Below are positions 32,453 to 43,371 of a stretch of 46,065 nt of DNA, in pieces. The notes below the pieces were generated by a model that saw only the letters and a program-made list of their open reading frames with translations, was not told where the DNA came from and made no database searches. Both the position numbers and the translations under genes were made by a program. The number at the start of each line of letters is the position of its first letter. Position 1 is the first letter of the stretch. Source of the stretch: Thomasclavelia sp. (lineage in GTDB: Bacteria > Bacillota_I > Bacilli_A > Erysipelotrichales > Coprobacillaceae); NCBI GenBank assembly GCA_028749475.1, contig JAQVWN010000014.1, positions 1-46,065 on the forward strand. The letters are read 5' to 3'.

Positions 32453-33735
32453 ACTGGTATTAGTATTTCTTTACCACCCATATACATTTGTAATGGTTTT
32501 GGAACATTAATAGTTCCATCTTCATTATAATTATTTTCAATTAAACCAATTAAAGCTCTTGTACTTGCTAAAACAGTATTATTTAAAGTATCTACATAAT
32601 AAGTTTTACCATCTTTATCTTTTGTTCTAATAGACAAACGACGAGCTTGAGCATCACCTAGAGTTGAACAAGAACCAACTTCAAAGTATTTCTTTTGACG
32701 TGGAGACCATGCTTCAACATCACAAGACTTAACTTTCAAATCAGCTAAATCACCACTACAACATTCAAGTGTTCTAACTGGTACATCCATACTTCTAAAT
32801 AATTCAACTGTATAAGACCACATCTTATTATACCAATCCATCGCATCTTCTGGTTTACATAAAACAACCATCTCTTGTTTTTCAAATTGATGAACTCGAT
32901 AAATTCCTCTTTCTTCAATACCATGAGCTCCTACTTCTTTTCTAAAACATGGAGAATAAGAAGTCATTGTAATTGGTAAATCTTCTTCATTTACAATTTG
33001 ATCTTTAAATTTACCAATCATACTATGTTCACTAGTTCCAATAAGATATAGGTCTTCGCCTTCAATCTTATACATCATGGCATCCATTTCTTCAAAAGAC
33101 ATAACTCCTGTAACAACATCACTTCTAATCATGAATGGAGGAATGCAATAAGTAAATCCTTTATCAATCATAAAATCACGAGCATATGAAAGCATAGCAC
33201 TTGATAAACGAGCAATATCGCCCATTAAATAGTAGAAACCATTACCACTAGTTCGACCTGATGCTTCTTTATCTAAACCATCAAATGTTGCCATAATATC
33301 AGCGTGATAAGGTATTTCATAATCAGGTACTACTGGATCACCAAATTTTTCTATTTCCACATTTTCACTATCATCTTTACCAATAGGTACAGTTTCATCA
33401 ATAAAGTTAGGAATAACATTCATTATTTCTTTTAAACGTTTTCCGAATTTTTCTTCATCTGCTTCTAAATTAGATAAATCTTTAGCTGCTTCAGCTACTC
33501 TTTCTTTTGTTTGATTAGCTAGTTCTTTTTTACCTTCTCTCATATAAGCACCAATTTCTTTTGATAACTTATTACGAGTAGATCTTATCTCACTAGCCTT
33601 AGTAATTGCTTCACGATGTTTTTTATCTAATTCAACTGCTTCATCAACTAATTTAAGCTTTTTATCTTCAAATTTCTTTTTTATATTTTCTTTTACTTTT
33701 TCTGGGTCTTCTCTTAATTTATTAATATCAATCAT
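32443..33735 (-). CDS. serS: Seryl-tRNA synthetase
   Basis: Charges tRNA-Ser. This is a class II synthetase of 430 residues. The N-terminal coiled-coil arm (about residues 30-105, rich in Lys and Glu) grips the tRNA long variable arm. Class II motif 2 is SPCFRKEVGAHGIEERGIYR followed by VHQFEK, and motif 3 is near TLNNTVLASTRALIGLIENN. No T-box leader is present; a TATAAT (33763-33768) about 30 bases upstream and GGGAGA provide the start signals. The gene follows gyrA in the same order as in Bacillus. Confidence 0.97.
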   Translation of the reverse strand: MIDINKLREDPEKVKENIKKKFEDKKLKLVDEAVELDKKHREAITKASEIRSTRNKLSKEIGAYMREGKKELANQTKERVAEAAKDLSNLEADEEKFGKRLKEIMNVIPNFIDETVPIGKDDSENVEIEKFGDPVVPDYEIPYHADIMATFDGLDKEASGRTSGNGFYYLMGDIARLSSAMLSYARDFMIDKGFTYCIPPFMIRSDVVTGVMSFEEMDAMMYKIEGEDLYLIGTSEHSMIGKFKDQIVNEEDLPITMTSYSPCFRKEVGAHGIEERGIYRVHQFEKQEMVVLCKPEDAMDWYNKMWSYTVELFRSMDVPVRTLECCSGDLADLKVKSCDVEAWSPRQKKYFEVGSCSTLGDAQARRLSIRTKDKDGKTYYVDTLNNTVLASTRALIGLIENNYNEDGTINVPKPLQMYMGGKEILIPVKK

Positions 33736-33779
33736 ACAAATCTCCCTTTAATATTCCTCAAAATTATACAACATAAAAC

Positions 33780-33811
33780 TAATAAATAAAAGACTAGGTT
33801 TCCCTAGTCTT
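33780..33811 (-). terminator. Terminator after gyrA
   Basis: Stem AAGACTAGG / CCTAGTCTT (33790-33811) with loop TTTC, followed on the - strand by TTTTATTTATT. It overlaps the gyrA stop region. Confidence 0.85.
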
Positions 33812-36296
33812 CATTAGTTTCATTATTTGAACTTTCAATATCTTCTTCAGTTTCTTCTTCTGTTTTATCAACTACTTCAACTGAAGAAACTTCATAATCA
33901 TTTACTTTGATTAATCGAACACCTTGAGTAGCTCTTCCAGCTATCTTAACTTGTTCCATTGGAAGTCTAATAACGATACCATTATCGGTAATAATCATTA
34001 AGTCTTCATCACCATTTACAGCTCTAATTGCAATTATCTCACCATTTTTATCTGTAACATTTAAAGTCTTAACTCCTTTACCACCACGATTAGATAAACG
34101 ATAATCATCAACTGGTGACATCTTACCATAACCTTTTTTAGTAACTACCATTAAGTATTTACCTTCAGCATTAGTAGTCATTCCAATAATGTATCCACCA
34201 TCAACGTTCATACCTTTAACACCTGAAGCACTACGTCCCATTGGTCTTACATTATCTTCTTTAAATCTTACTAATTTACCATTACTACTAGCTATTAACA
34301 TTTCACGATTACCATCAGTTAATCGAACATTAACTAGTTCATCATCTTCTTTAAGTTTTATAGCTATTTTTCCTGATTGACGAATATTTTCAAATTCACT
34401 AATATTTACTCTCTTTACTAATCCTTTCTTTGTAACAAAGAATAAGAATTGAGATTCTATATTTTCAATATCATTTTTATTAATATTGATCATTTCTTTA
34501 ACAGTTTCATCTTTATCTAGGTTTAGAAGATTAACAACTGGTAATCCTTTAGCAGTTCTTCCAAATTCAGGAATATTATATCCTTTTAAACGATATACTT
34601 TACCAAAGTTAGTAAAGAATAATAAATCGTCATGAGTTGACATATTTATTAAACTACTTACCACATCATCATTATTAGTAGACATACCTTTAATGCCACG
34701 TCCACCTCTATTTTGAGATTTATAAGTATCAACTGGCATTCTCTTAACATATCCATTATTAGTTAAAGAAATAATAATATCTTCAACTGGAATTAAATCT
34801 TCATCTTCTAAATCAAACGTACCTTGAATAATTTCAGTTCTTCTTTTATCACCGAATTTATTTTTAATTTCAAGTAATTCATCTTTAATAATTTGATCTA
34901 TTCTTTCTTTATTAGCTAAAATATCTTCTAAATCAGCTATTAAAACTAATAAACCATTTAATTCATTTTCAATCTTTTCTCTTTCCAAACCAGCTAAACG
35001 TTGAAGTTGCATTTCTCTAATTGCTTTAGCTTGTTTTTCAGACATTTTGAATTCATTCATTAAACGACTTTGAACTTCATCAGTTGTTCTTGAAGAACGA
35101 ATTAAATTAATAATTTCATCAATATGATCTAAAGCAAGTTTTAATCCTTCTAAGATATGAGCTCTAGCTTTAGCTTTTTCTAATTCAAATTTAGTTCTTC
35201 TTCTTATTACATCTTCTTGATGTAATAAGTAATTACTAATTATATCTTTAAGAGTTAATGTTTTAGGTTCGTTATTTACTAAAGCAATACTATTAACTCC
35301 AAAAGTAGTTTGCATTGAAGTTAATTTATATAATTGATTTAAAACTACTTCTGCTTGAACATCTTTTCGAAGATCAATTACTAAACGAATACCTTCTCTA
35401 TTAGATTCATCACGAACATCAGTAATTCCTTCAATAACTTTATCACGAGCTAAACTAGCAATCTTTTCATGAAGACGAGCTTTATTAACTTGATAAGGAA
35501 TTTCATAAGCCACGATAGATTTATGACCATTCTTTCCTTCTTCAATTTCAGTTTTAGCTCTCATCATAATTAAGCCATTACCTGTTTCATAGGCTTTTTT
35601 AATAGCTGTTTTACCTAAGATATATCCTCCTGTAGGAAAATCAGGACCTTGAATATAATTTTCCATTAATTCCATAGTAGTTATATCTGGATTTTTACTA
35701 ATTGCGATTGTTGCATCAATAACTTCAGCTAAGTTATGAGGTGGTATGTTTGTTGCCATCCCAACTGCAATACCAGTAGTTCCATTAATTAATAAATTAG
35801 GAATACGACAAGGTAAAACAGCAGGTTCTCTTTCTTCACCATCATAGTTAGGAATAAAATCAACTGTATCTTTATTAATATCTCTAACCATTTCCATAGA
35901 AATCTTAGACATTCTAGCTTCAGTATAACGCATAGCAGCAGCTCCATCTCCATCGATAGAACCAAAGTTACCATGACCATCTACTAACATATAACGATAT
36001 GAGAAATCTTGAGCCATTCTTACTAAGGCTTCATAAATTGAAGAGTCACCATGAGGGTGATATTTCCCCATAACTTCTCCGACAATTCTTGCACTCTTTT
36101 TATAAGGCTTATCACTAGTACATCCAAGTTCATTCATTCCATGAATGATTCTTCTTTGAACTGGTTTTAAACCATCTCTAACATCAGGTAAAGCTCTAGC
36201 TACGATAACTGACATAGCGTAGTTCATGAAAGAGTTTTTCATTTCTGACGTTAATTTTACTTTTCTTATACGACCATTATTATTATTTTCTTCCAT
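33804..36296 (-). CDS. gyrA: DNA gyrase subunit A
   Basis: The DNA-breaking and rejoining subunit of gyrase (830 residues). The catalytic tyrosine is in [14 protein letters not shown]. The quinolone-resistance region reads [20 protein letters not shown], with Ser and Glu at the positions equivalent to E. coli 83 and 87, so no classical resistance change is seen. The GyrA box, a Gln/Arg-Arg-Gly-Gly-Arg motif, is [10 protein letters not shown] at about residue 525, and the C-terminal beta-pinwheel repeats follow. The tail is acidic. It lies ten bases after gyrB. Confidence 0.98.
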   Translation of the reverse strand: MEENNNNGRIRKVKLTSEMKNSFMNYAMSVIVARALPDVRDGLKPVQRRIIHGMNELGCTSDKPYKKSARIVGEVMGKYHPHGDSSIYEALVRMAQDFSYRYMLVDGHGNFGSIDGDGAAAMRYTEARMSKISMEMVRDINKDTVDFIPNYDGEEREPAVLPCRIPNLLINGTTGIAVGMATNIPPHNLAEVIDATIAISKNPDITTMELMENYIQGPDFPTGGYILGKTAIKKAYETGNGLIMMRAKTEIEEGKNGHKSIVAYEIPYQVNKARLHEKIASLARDKVIEGITDVRDESNREGIRLVIDLRKDVQAEVVLNQLYKLTSMQTTFGVNSIALVNNEPKTLTLKDIISNYLLHQEDVIRRRTKFELEKAKARAHILEGLKLALDHIDEIINLIRSSRTTDEVQSRLMNEFKMSEKQAKAIREMQLQRLAGLEREKIENELNGLLVLIADLEDILANKERIDQIIKDELLEIKNKFGDKRRTEIIQGTFDLEDEDLIPVEDIIISLTNNGYVKRMPVDTYKSQNRGGRGIKGMSTNNDDVVSSLINMSTHDDLLFFTNFGKVYRLKGYNIPEFGRTAKGLPVVNLLNLDKDETVKEMININKNDIENIESQFLFFVTKKGLVKRVNISEFENIRQSGKIAIKLKEDDELVNVRLTDGNREMLIASSNGKLVRFKEDNVRPMGRSASGVKGMNVDGGYIIGMTTNAEGKYLMVVTKKGYGKMSPVDDYRLSNRGGKGVKTLNVTDKNGEIIAIRAVNGDEDLMIITDNGIVIRLPMEQVKIAGRATQGVRLIKVNDYEVSSVEVVDKTEEETEEDIESSNNETNED

Positions 36297-36306
36297 TTTC
36301 TATCCT

Positions 36307-38229
36307 CTATATATCTAAATCAGTAACGTATTTAGCATTTTCTTGAATAAATTCTCTTCTAGGTTCAACTTTTTCACCCATTAAGATATCAAATATCATG
36401 TCAGCTCCTACAGCTTCATCCATATCTATTTGATTTAAAATTCTCTTATCAGGATCCATTGTAGTATCCCACAATTGTTCAGCATTCATTTCTCCTAAAC
36501 CTTTATAACGTTGAATTGAATACTTAGCTCCTTCACCTAGTTGTCTCTTTAAGTCCTCTAGTTCTTCATCACTATATAAATAATAATCTTTATTACCATG
36601 TTTTAATAAATATAGTGGTGGTTGAGCTGCATATACATAACCATCTTCAATTAATGGTCTTAAATAACGATATAAGAATGTCAACATTAATATTCTAATA
36701 TGTCCACCATCAACATCAGCATCGGTCATAATAACAATCTTATGATATCTAAGTTTAGAAATATCAAATTCATCACCAATACCAGTTCCAAAAGCAGTAA
36801 TCATACTTCTAATAGTATCACTAGATAAAATACGATCTAATCTAGCCTTTTCAACATTTAAGATTTTTCCACGTAATGGAAGAATAGCTTGAATCTTACG
36901 ATCACGACCCATTTTAGCACTACCACCAGCGGAATCCCCTTCGACTATGAATATTTCACATTCACTAGCATCTCGACTACTACAATCAGCTAATTTCCCA
37001 GGTAATGAAGTAACTTCCATTCCTGTTTTTCTTCTTGTAATTTCACGAGCTTTTTTAGCAGCTAATCTTGCATGTGATGCTACAACTGCTTTTTCCATAA
37101 TTATCTTAGCTGTGTCTGGATTCTCCAGTAAGAATTTTTCTAATTCTTTACCAATTATATTACTAGCAATCTTTTTAACTTCGGCATTACCAAGTTTTGT
37201 TTTTGTTTGTCCTTCATATTGAGGATCTGGATGCTTAACTGAAATAATAGCTGTAAGACCTTCTCTTACATCATCACCAGTTAAAGAATCATCTTTATCT
37301 TTTAAGTAACCATTCTTTTTAGCATAATTATTAATTACTCTAGTAAGGGCTAATCTAAATCCTTCTTCATGAGTACCACCTTCATGAGTATTAATATTAT
37401 TACAGAATGAATAGATATTAGCTTGATATCCATTGTTGTACTGCATTGCAGTTTCAACTTCGATATCATTTTGAATATCTTCAACATAAATTATTTCATT
37501 ATGAATAGGTTCTTTATTTTTATTAATAAAGGCAACATATTCTTTTATCCCACCTTCATAATGGAAAGAATCACTATGATCAGAACCATTTCTTTTATCA
37601 AATAAAGAAATACGTAATCCTTTATTTAAGAAAGCTAGTTCTCTAATTCTTTGAAGTAAAACATTATAATCATATTCTGTAGTTTCTTTAAAGATTATTG
37701 GATCAGCTTTAAAAGTAACTGTTGTTCCATTATGAGAAGCATCACCAATTACTTTTAATGGTTCATTAACAGCTCCACCATCTTTAAAAGACATATAGTA
37801 TTCTTTACCATCACGATAAACATTTACTTTTAACCAACTACTTAATGCATTTACAACACTAGCTCCAACACCATGAAGACCACCAGATACTTTATATCCA
37901 CCTTCTCCAAACTTACCACCAGCATGTAAAACAGTAAAAATTGTTTCAACAGTTGATTTACCAGTTTTAGGATGAATACCGGTTGGCATTCCACGACCAT
38001 CATCTTTAACTTCTACTATTCCATCATCTTTTAAAATAACTTGAATATGAGTACAATAACCAGCTAAAGCTTCATCAATACTGTTATCAACTATTTCCCA
38101 TACTAAATGATGAAGACCACGGCTAGAAGTAGTACCAATATACATTCCTGGTCTTTTTCTAACAGCCTCAAGTCCTTCTAAGACCTGGATATCACCCTCA
38201 TCATAACTATGCTTTACTTTTTCTTCCAT
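36307..38229 (-). CDS. gyrB: DNA gyrase subunit B
   Basis: The ATPase subunit of gyrase (640 residues). The GHKL ATP-binding motifs are [32 protein letters not shown] and [15 protein letters not shown]. The Toprim motif is [20 protein letters not shown] and the metal-binding DADVDGGHI follows. The start ATG overlaps the recF stop by one base (TAATG). The order recF-gyrB-gyrA is the standard origin arrangement. Confidence 0.98.
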   Translation of the reverse strand: MEEKVKHSYDEGDIQVLEGLEAVRKRPGMYIGTTSSRGLHHLVWEIVDNSIDEALAGYCTHIQVILKDDGIVEVKDDGRGMPTGIHPKTGKSTVETIFTVLHAGGKFGEGGYKVSGGLHGVGASVVNALSSWLKVNVYRDGKEYYMSFKDGGAVNEPLKVIGDASHNGTTVTFKADPIIFKETTEYDYNVLLQRIRELAFLNKGLRISLFDKRNGSDHSDSFHYEGGIKEYVAFINKNKEPIHNEIIYVEDIQNDIEVETAMQYNNGYQANIYSFCNNINTHEGGTHEEGFRLALTRVINNYAKKNGYLKDKDDSLTGDDVREGLTAIISVKHPDPQYEGQTKTKLGNAEVKKIASNIIGKELEKFLLENPDTAKIIMEKAVVASHARLAAKKAREITRRKTGMEVTSLPGKLADCSSRDASECEIFIVEGDSAGGSAKMGRDRKIQAILPLRGKILNVEKARLDRILSSDTIRSMITAFGTGIGDEFDISKLRYHKIVIMTDADVDGGHIRILMLTFLYRYLRPLIEDGYVYAAQPPLYLLKHGNKDYYLYSDEELEDLKRQLGEGAKYSIQRYKGLGEMNAEQLWDTTMDPDKRILNQIDMDEAVGADMIFDILMGEKVEPRREFIQENAKYVTDLDI

Positions 38230-39314
38230 TACATATTTTCCTTTCCAATATATATCTTATTTGCTTTAACTACCGTCTCATGATTAATTCCATCTATAGA
38301 GGTTGTAGTAATAAAAGTCTGAATATTCTTTGAAAGTAAATCTAATAATTTAGATTTTCTTTCATCATCTAATTCACTTAAGACATCATCTAATAATAAT
38401 ATCGGATATTCTCCTACTTTTTCTTTTATAAGATTTATAAGTCCAATCTTTAAACTTAATACAATTGATCTTTGTTGGCCTTGACTTGCAAAGTCACTAG
38501 CTAACTTATCATCAATATATATTTTTAAATCATCATTATGGATTCCCTTAGTAGTCTTACAATATTTAATATCGCGATTATAGTTTTTCTTATATATCTC
38601 TAAAATCTTATTTTCATTTACTTCATTAGTAAAACAATCATAATCAATTCTTATTTCTTTACTATCATTTGAAAAAGATTTATAAATCCTTTTGACATAA
38701 TTATTTAAACTATTAATAAATTCTTTTCGACTATTAATGATATTAATTTGTAAAGATGCCATTTGTTCATCTAATACTTCTAAATAATCATCTGCTTTCT
38801 TATGTTTATTATTTAATAACTTTAAATACTTATTTCTTTCTTTAAGTAATTTATGATAGTTACTTAAATTATAAAGATAAAGTGGATTTATCTTTGATAA
38901 TTCTAAATTAATAAATTTTCTTCTTTTTGAAGGACTATCTTTAATAATACTTAAATCATCAGGAGTAAAAATAACTGTATTTAGATAACCAACATATTCA
39001 CTAATTTTATGAATATCTTTATTATCAACTTTAGCTCTTTTAAAATCTTCTCCAATAATAATTGATAGTTTATGTTTCCTATTTAATGAAATAATATTTC
39101 CTTCAACTTTAGTAAAGTCTTGATTGAAAGTAATCATTTGTTTATTTATCCTAGTTCTAAAACTTCTTGCTAAAGATAGTAAATAAATTGCTTCAATAAG
39201 ATTAGTCTTACCTTCGCCATTATTACCAATTAGAATATTAATTTCATCACTAAATTCAATATGAAAATGATTATAATTTCGATAATTAGTTAAATCTAAA
39301 CTATTTATCTTCAT
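38229..39314 (-). CDS. recF: DNA replication and repair protein RecF
   Basis: An SMC-like ATPase (361 residues) that helps load RecA at gaps. Walker A is [19 protein letters not shown], the signature is [16 protein letters not shown] and Walker B is [20 protein letters not shown]. The coiled-coil-like middle region fits the family. Its ATG overlaps the end of the S4-domain gene by 14 bases. Confidence 0.97.
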   Translation of the reverse strand: MKINSLDLTNYRNYNHFHIEFSDEINILIGNNGEGKTNLIEAIYLLSLARSFRTRINKQMITFNQDFTKVEGNIISLNRKHKLSIIIGEDFKRAKVDNKDIHKISEYVGYLNTVIFTPDDLSIIKDSPSKRRKFINLELSKINPLYLYNLSNYHKLLKERNKYLKLLNNKHKKADDYLEVLDEQMASLQINIINSRKEFINSLNNYVKRIYKSFSNDSKEIRIDYDCFTNEVNENKILEIYKKNYNRDIKYCKTTKGIHNDDLKIYIDDKLASDFASQGQQRSIVLSLKIGLINLIKEKVGEYPILLLDDVLSELDDERKSKLLDLLSKNIQTFITTTSIDGINHETVVKANKIYIGKENM

Positions 39315-39516
39315 CTATTAGATATTTTTCATTATTAAATTCTACTTGATCGTTTTTATAAAGTTTTTTTCCACGTCTTGTTTCAACTTGATTATTAACT
39401 TTACACAAACCATCATTAATAACCATCTTTGCTTCATTACCATCTGATACAATTCCAGCAAACTTTAAGAATTGACCTAAAGTAATGAATTCACTATGAA
39501 TTTTAATAGTTTTCAT
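39301..39516 (-). CDS. rlbA: S4-domain RNA-binding protein (RlbA/YaaA type)
   Basis: A 71-residue protein made essentially of one S4 domain (ITLGQFLKFAGIVSDGNEAK, then VNNQVETRRGKKLYKND). This is the small protein always found between dnaN and recF in Bacilli, called YaaA/RlbA and linked to ribosome assembly. It has a GGAGAGA ribosome binding site and starts the rlbA-recF-gyrB-gyrA unit, which is separated from dnaN by a terminator. Confidence 0.92.
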   Translation of the reverse strand: MKTIKIHSEFITLGQFLKFAGIVSDGNEAKMVINDGLCKVNNQVETRRGKKLYKNDQVEFNNEKYLIDEDK

Positions 39517-39546
39517 TATCTCTATCTCTCCAATTATTACCCTTAA

Positions 39547-39575
39547 ATTATACCATAAATAGAACTATTAAACAA
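39547..39575 (-). promoter_or_regulatory. Promoter of rlbA-recF-gyrBA
   Basis: On the - strand, TTGTTT (39570-39575), a 17-base spacer and TATAAT (39547-39552). An inverted repeat TTTCATTC / GAATGAAA (39597-39604 and 39628-39635) lies upstream. Confidence 0.75.
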
Positions 39576-39670
39576 TTTAAAGGGCCTTTTACGCATTTTC
39601 ATTCTAAAACATATTTTTTATATATTTGAATGAAATATGCTTAAAACTTAAATAAATGATTTTTTCGTAA

Positions 39671-39700
39671 AATAAAACCTTCTAGATATTATCTAGAAGG
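39671..39700 (-). terminator. Terminator after dnaN
   Basis: Stem CCTTCTAGAT / ATCTAGAAGG (39678-39700) with a three-base loop, followed on the - strand by TTTTATTTT. Confidence 0.87.
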
Positions 39701-39709
39701 TAATTATTA

Positions 39710-40819
39710 TTACATTGTTCTTACTGGAAGTAATAATTGAAGTAAATCATCTTTTTCATAATCAGTTACTACAAATGGTTTATTATTTTCAGTAAAACAT
39801 ATTTTTATTTTACCGGCATTAAATGATTTAATGGCATCATTAGCATACTTACTACTAAATGAAATAGTTAAAGGTTCTCCTTTAAAGAATGCAGAAGATA
39901 AGTTTTCTTCAGCTGATCCAACTTCTTGAGAATAAGAAGATAAGATAACTCTATCTTCAGACATATCAAGTTTAATAATATTATTTTGATCAGTTGAAAG
40001 TAAACTAACTCTATCAATTGCACTTTGAAGATATAAATTATCAATTGTTAGTTCATGACCATATTCACTTGGAATTAGTCTTGCAGTATCTGGAAAAGAA
40101 CCATCAATTAACCTTGTTTGAATTAAACTATTGTTTAAAGAGAAAAGTATTTTACGATCAGATACAAAGATTTCCATATTTTCATCTTTTTCAATAATTT
40201 TACTTATTTCATCTAATGATAACTTAGGAATAGTTATATTAAAACTAATATCATTATCTAAAGATACAATCTTTTTAGCTAAACGATATGAATCAGTAGC
40301 TACACATTCTAATTGACCATTATTTGCTTTAAAGTTAATACCAGTTAAAACTGGTTTATTTTCTTTATCACTAGCTGCAAATTTAGTTTCATTAATAATA
40401 TCTTTTAATAAGAATGAACTCATTACAAAATTAGAACCTGTTTTAGATAAATCTATTCGAGGATATTCAATTGGATCAATACCATTTAAATCAATCTTAG
40501 ATTTATCACCAGTAATTCTAGTAAGAAAACCATCAATAATTTCAATATCAAGATACTCAGCATCAAACTTTCTAACAGTATCTAAAACATATCGACTATT
40601 TAATACTACAGATCCTTCTTCTATTACTTCTAAATCTTCATCATCTTTTATTACTGTTCTAATAGTTAAATCACTATCACTACCAGTAAGTATTAATCGA
40701 TCAGATAATAATTCAAATTTAACACCAATTAAAACAGCAAGAGGTGTTTTTAAAGATACAGCTTTAGTAGCTTTAGCTAAAGCATTTAATAGTTTTAATC
40801 TTTTGATTCTAAATTTCAT
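39710..40819 (-). CDS. dnaN: DNA polymerase III beta subunit (sliding clamp)
   Basis: The ring-shaped processivity clamp (369 residues) of the replicase. It has the three similar clamp domains; FKFRIKRLKLLNALAKATKA-type N-terminus (here MKFRIKRLKLLNALAKA), the central DKENKPVLTGINFKANNGQL and the C-terminal VTDYEKDDLLQLLLPVRTM, whose ending forms part of the protein-binding pocket. The ATG has AAAAGGAGC before it, and the gene follows the origin-unwinding region after dnaA. Confidence 0.98.
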   Translation of the reverse strand: MKFRIKRLKLLNALAKATKAVSLKTPLAVLIGVKFELLSDRLILTGSDSDLTIRTVIKDDEDLEVIEEGSVVLNSRYVLDTVRKFDAEYLDIEIIDGFLTRITGDKSKIDLNGIDPIEYPRIDLSKTGSNFVMSSFLLKDIINETKFAASDKENKPVLTGINFKANNGQLECVATDSYRLAKKIVSLDNDISFNITIPKLSLDEISKIIEKDENMEIFVSDRKILFSLNNSLIQTRLIDGSFPDTARLIPSEYGHELTIDNLYLQSAIDRVSLLSTDQNNIIKLDMSEDRVILSSYSQEVGSAEENLSSAFFKGEPLTISFSSKYANDAIKSFNAGKIKICFTENNKPFVVTDYEKDDLLQLLLPVRTM

Positions 40820-40849
40820 TTTAAGCTCCTTTTATATAATTATTTAATA

Positions 40850-40941
40850 GTTTTATTATTACTATTATAGTGTGAATATTGTGAATATCTCAAAAAACAT
40901 TGATTTAATAACACTTTTTTATGTTACCACAGTGTGAATAA
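40850..40941 (-). other. dnaA-dnaN origin element: DnaA boxes with DnaA-trios
   Basis: Read on the - strand from dnaA toward dnaN: a box TTATTCACA (40933-40941), then two abutting boxes ATATTCACA (40880-40888 and 40871-40879), then CTA and five consecutive triplets TAA-TAG-TAA-TAA-TAA (40853-40867), then AT-rich DNA up to dnaN. This is the layout of the Bacillus basal unwinding system, where DnaA bound at two boxes extends onto trios and opens the duplex. Confidence 0.75.
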
Positions 40942-40959
40942 AGATGTTCTTAAATGTGA

Positions 40960-42294
40960 TTAACCAATCTTTTTCTTTAATTCTTCATAAGCTTTTTTAT
41001 ACTGAACTTCTTTAGATATTCTCTTTTGAACTCGAGAACAAGCTTTCATAATAGTTGAATGATCTCGATTAGAAAATAATTTTCCAATATCAGCATATGT
41101 AGTATCAGTTTTTTGTCTAATTAAATACATACATAATTCTCTAGGAACTAATAATGTAGCGGTTTTAGTTTTACTAGTTAGTTCTCTAACTTGTAAGAAA
41201 TAAGTATCAGCGACTATCTTTAAGATAGATTCCGGTGTTATTTCAACGCCATTATTAATACCATTATCATTTTGAAATGCCCCTAGCGCAAAATCTAAAT
41301 CAACATGATTCTTACATTCCATGATAGCACAAAAGAATAGTGTATTTAAGTGACCTTCAAGATTTCTAACATCAGTACAATAGTTAGTAGCCATATAATC
41401 GATTACAGATTCATCAATAATAAGTTCACTACTATCACTACTAAAGTTATCTTGATATTTTAATTTCTTATAAAGAATAGCTTTGGCAGTTTCAAATTCT
41501 GGTGGATCAATACCAAAAGATAAACCGCTTTTAAATCTACTAATTAATCTATCTTCAATTCCATTTAATTCATCTGGTGTTTTATCAGAAGTAATGACAA
41601 TTTGTTTACCATTATTAATTAATTCATTAAATATATGGAAAAACATTTCACTACTTTTTTCCTTATTAATCAAGAATTGAATATCATCTAATAATAAGAT
41701 ATCAATATTTTTATAGTTATCATATAAATCATCAGCTTGACGAGATCTTAAAGAATCAACGATTTCATCGACAAAATCTTTACTACTTATATATAAAACA
41801 TTAATGTCTGGATTATTTTTTATTGCGCAATTTCCAATCGCGTTTAGTAAATGGGTTTTTCCTAACCCTGGATTACTATATATAAATAAAGGATTAAAAC
41901 TTCCGGGCTTAGTAGCAACCATATAGGATGCATTTTGAGCCATTTTGTTGCACCCACCAACAACAAAATTATCAAATATCATTTCTTTATTTAAATGATT
42001 TGCTTTATTTTCCTTTATTTCTTCTTTAACTTGTAATTCATTATATTGTTCTTCCGATTTAATTTCTATTGTAATCGGTTGATGTAAAATACTAGTTAAA
42101 GCTTCCTCAATTTGTGTTTTGTCCTCTTGTATTGCTGGAATATTGAATTCCATGTCCGTTAAAATTGTCGCAACACCATTACTTATGTTTGCGATTTTAA
42201 TGGGTTCTAAAAAACTGTTTATTATTACATCATCAATAGCTGGGTTCTCTTTTAACGTATCAATACAAGTAGACCATATATCATCTAATTGCAT
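40960..42294 (-). CDS. dnaA: Chromosomal replication initiator DnaA
   Basis: The AAA+ initiator protein (444 residues). Domain I covers about residues 1-80, with a short linker. Domain III has Walker A NPGLGKTHLLNAIGN and Walker B ILLLDDIQFL, and domain IV carries the DNA-recognition helix with RDHSTIMKACSRV. The ATG is 13 bases after GGAGG, which is longer than usual, and no better in-frame start exists. A TATAAT (42368-42373) serves as a plausible -10 box. DnaA boxes lie on both sides of the gene. Confidence 0.98.
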   Translation of the reverse strand: MQLDDIWSTCIDTLKENPAIDDVIINSFLEPIKIANISNGVATILTDMEFNIPAIQEDKTQIEEALTSILHQPITIEIKSEEQYNELQVKEEIKENKANHLNKEMIFDNFVVGGCNKMAQNASYMVATKPGSFNPLFIYSNPGLGKTHLLNAIGNCAIKNNPDINVLYISSKDFVDEIVDSLRSRQADDLYDNYKNIDILLLDDIQFLINKEKSSEMFFHIFNELINNGKQIVITSDKTPDELNGIEDRLISRFKSGLSFGIDPPEFETAKAILYKKLKYQDNFSSDSSELIIDESVIDYMATNYCTDVRNLEGHLNTLFFCAIMECKNHVDLDFALGAFQNDNGINNGVEITPESILKIVADTYFLQVRELTSKTKTATLLVPRELCMYLIRQKTDTTYADIGKLFSNRDHSTIMKACSRVQKRISKEVQYKKAYEELKKKIG

Positions 42295-42854
42295 TAAATA
42301 TTTTTAACCTCCTTAATATAATTAGAGCTGATAATGCTTTCCCTCATTAACGACCCCTGTAAAGAATATTATATGTTAAAAAAAAGCTAATAAAAAGACA
42401 AAAATGTGAATAACTATTAATTCACATGAGTTATTCACATTTAATATATGATTTTTAGTGCTTTTAAGAGAGTTATTCACAATATTCACAAAATGATATG
42501 TGCACAAATGTTCCTATATGAACAAATAAATGTGAACATTGTGACCATAATTGTGAACAACTCTAGATATTCATACGTTATTCACAATTAAAAGTGTACG
42601 TATATCAATATTTACACGATTTATTCACAAATTCACATTGCTACATATCACAAGCAATAATTTGTGAGTTGAGTTTGTGAATATAAATCTAAATTAGTAT
42701 ATATATAATATAGAAAGAATAGTGAGTGATTTGGATATTAGTTTATATTTGTCAAGTAATATGTAAAATAGTGATTGACTTAAAGAAATAAAACAAGTAA
42801 AATGGACAAGCATATGTTTATAGTATAAAAAAATATAAATTTGGAGGTGTAACT
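42295..42854. other. oriC: oriC intergenic region with DnaA-box cluster
   Basis: A 560-base AT-rich gap without a gene, between divergent dnaA and rpmH. TTATTCACA boxes occur on the + strand at 42431, 42473, 42578 and 42621, and inverted at 42405. Near-matches occur at 42482 (ATATTCACA), 42531 (inverted ATGTTCACA), 42552 (inverted TTGTTCACA), 42629 and 42676. The common form is TTATTCACA rather than the textbook TTATCCACA. The dnaA and rpmH promoters occupy its ends. Confidence 0.92.
42775..42803 (+). promoter_or_regulatory. Promoter of rpmH-rnpA-yidC-jag
   Basis: TTGACT (42775-42780), a 17-base spacer and TAAAAT (42798-42803). Confidence 0.7.
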
Positions 42855-42989
42855 ATGAAAAGAACATATCAACCAAATAAAAGAAAAAGATCAAAAACTC
42901 ATGGTTTTAGAGCTAGAATGGCAACAGTTGGCGGAAGAAAAGTAATCGCTCGTCGCCGTAAAAGAGGAAGAAAAGTATTATCTGCTTAA
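42855..42989 (+). CDS. rpmH: 50S ribosomal protein L34
   Basis: A 44-residue, very basic ribosomal protein, beginning [18 protein letters not shown] and ending in an Arg/Lys-rich tail ([15 protein letters not shown]). The sequence is full length for the family. It has a strong TTGGAGGTG ribosome binding site eight bases before the ATG. It is the first gene right of the origin, its usual place. Confidence 0.98.
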   Translation: MKRTYQPNKRKRSKTHGFRARMATVGGRKVIARRRKRGRKVLSA

Positions 42990-42993
42990 TATG

Positions 42994-43020
42994 AGGATCC
43001 ACTTTGCGGTGGATTCTTTT
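42994..43020 (+). terminator. Hairpin between rpmH and rnpA
   Basis: Stem ATCCAC / GTGGAT with a six-base loop, followed by TCTTTTCCTTT. The short stem and broken T run suggest partial termination that would give more rpmH than rnpA message. Confidence 0.5.
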
Positions 43021-43031
43021 CCTTTATTAAT

Positions 43032-43367
43032 ATGAAAAAAGAATATCGAGTTAAAAAAAATGAAGACTTTTCCAAGATTATTTCAAAGAAAAAATCAGTG
43101 GCTAATAAGTCCTTCATTATTTATTATTTAAATAATAACTTAGATCATGGGCGAGTTGGCATCTCAGTAAGTAAGAAGTTAGGTAATGCTGTAGTACGAA
43201 ATAAAATTAAAAGACAAGTACGAATGATGATTCAAGATGTCTTTGATTTAAATAAGAGTATTGATTATGTAGTCATAATGCGTAATAATTATTTACATAA
43301 TTCATATTCAGTAAATAAAGATAATTTATTATCACTTTATAATAAATTATTAAAAAGGAAGGGTTAA
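43032..43367 (+). CDS. rnpA: Ribonuclease P protein component
   Basis: The protein subunit (111 residues) of RNase P, which matures the 5' ends of tRNAs. The RNP motif is KLGNAVVRNKIKRQVRMM, preceded by the family GRVGISVSKK. No clear ribosome binding site precedes the ATG: the upstream sequence is pyrimidine-rich. Expression may depend on rpmH translation or on an unusual start. It lies 43 bases after rpmH and just before yidC, the standard order. Confidence 0.95.
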   Translation: MKKEYRVKKNEDFSKIISKKKSVANKSFIIYYLNNNLDHGRVGISVSKKLGNAVVRNKIKRQVRMMIQDVFDLNKSIDYVVIMRNNYLHNSYSVNKDNLLSLYNKLLKRKG

Positions 43368-43371
43368 TTGA

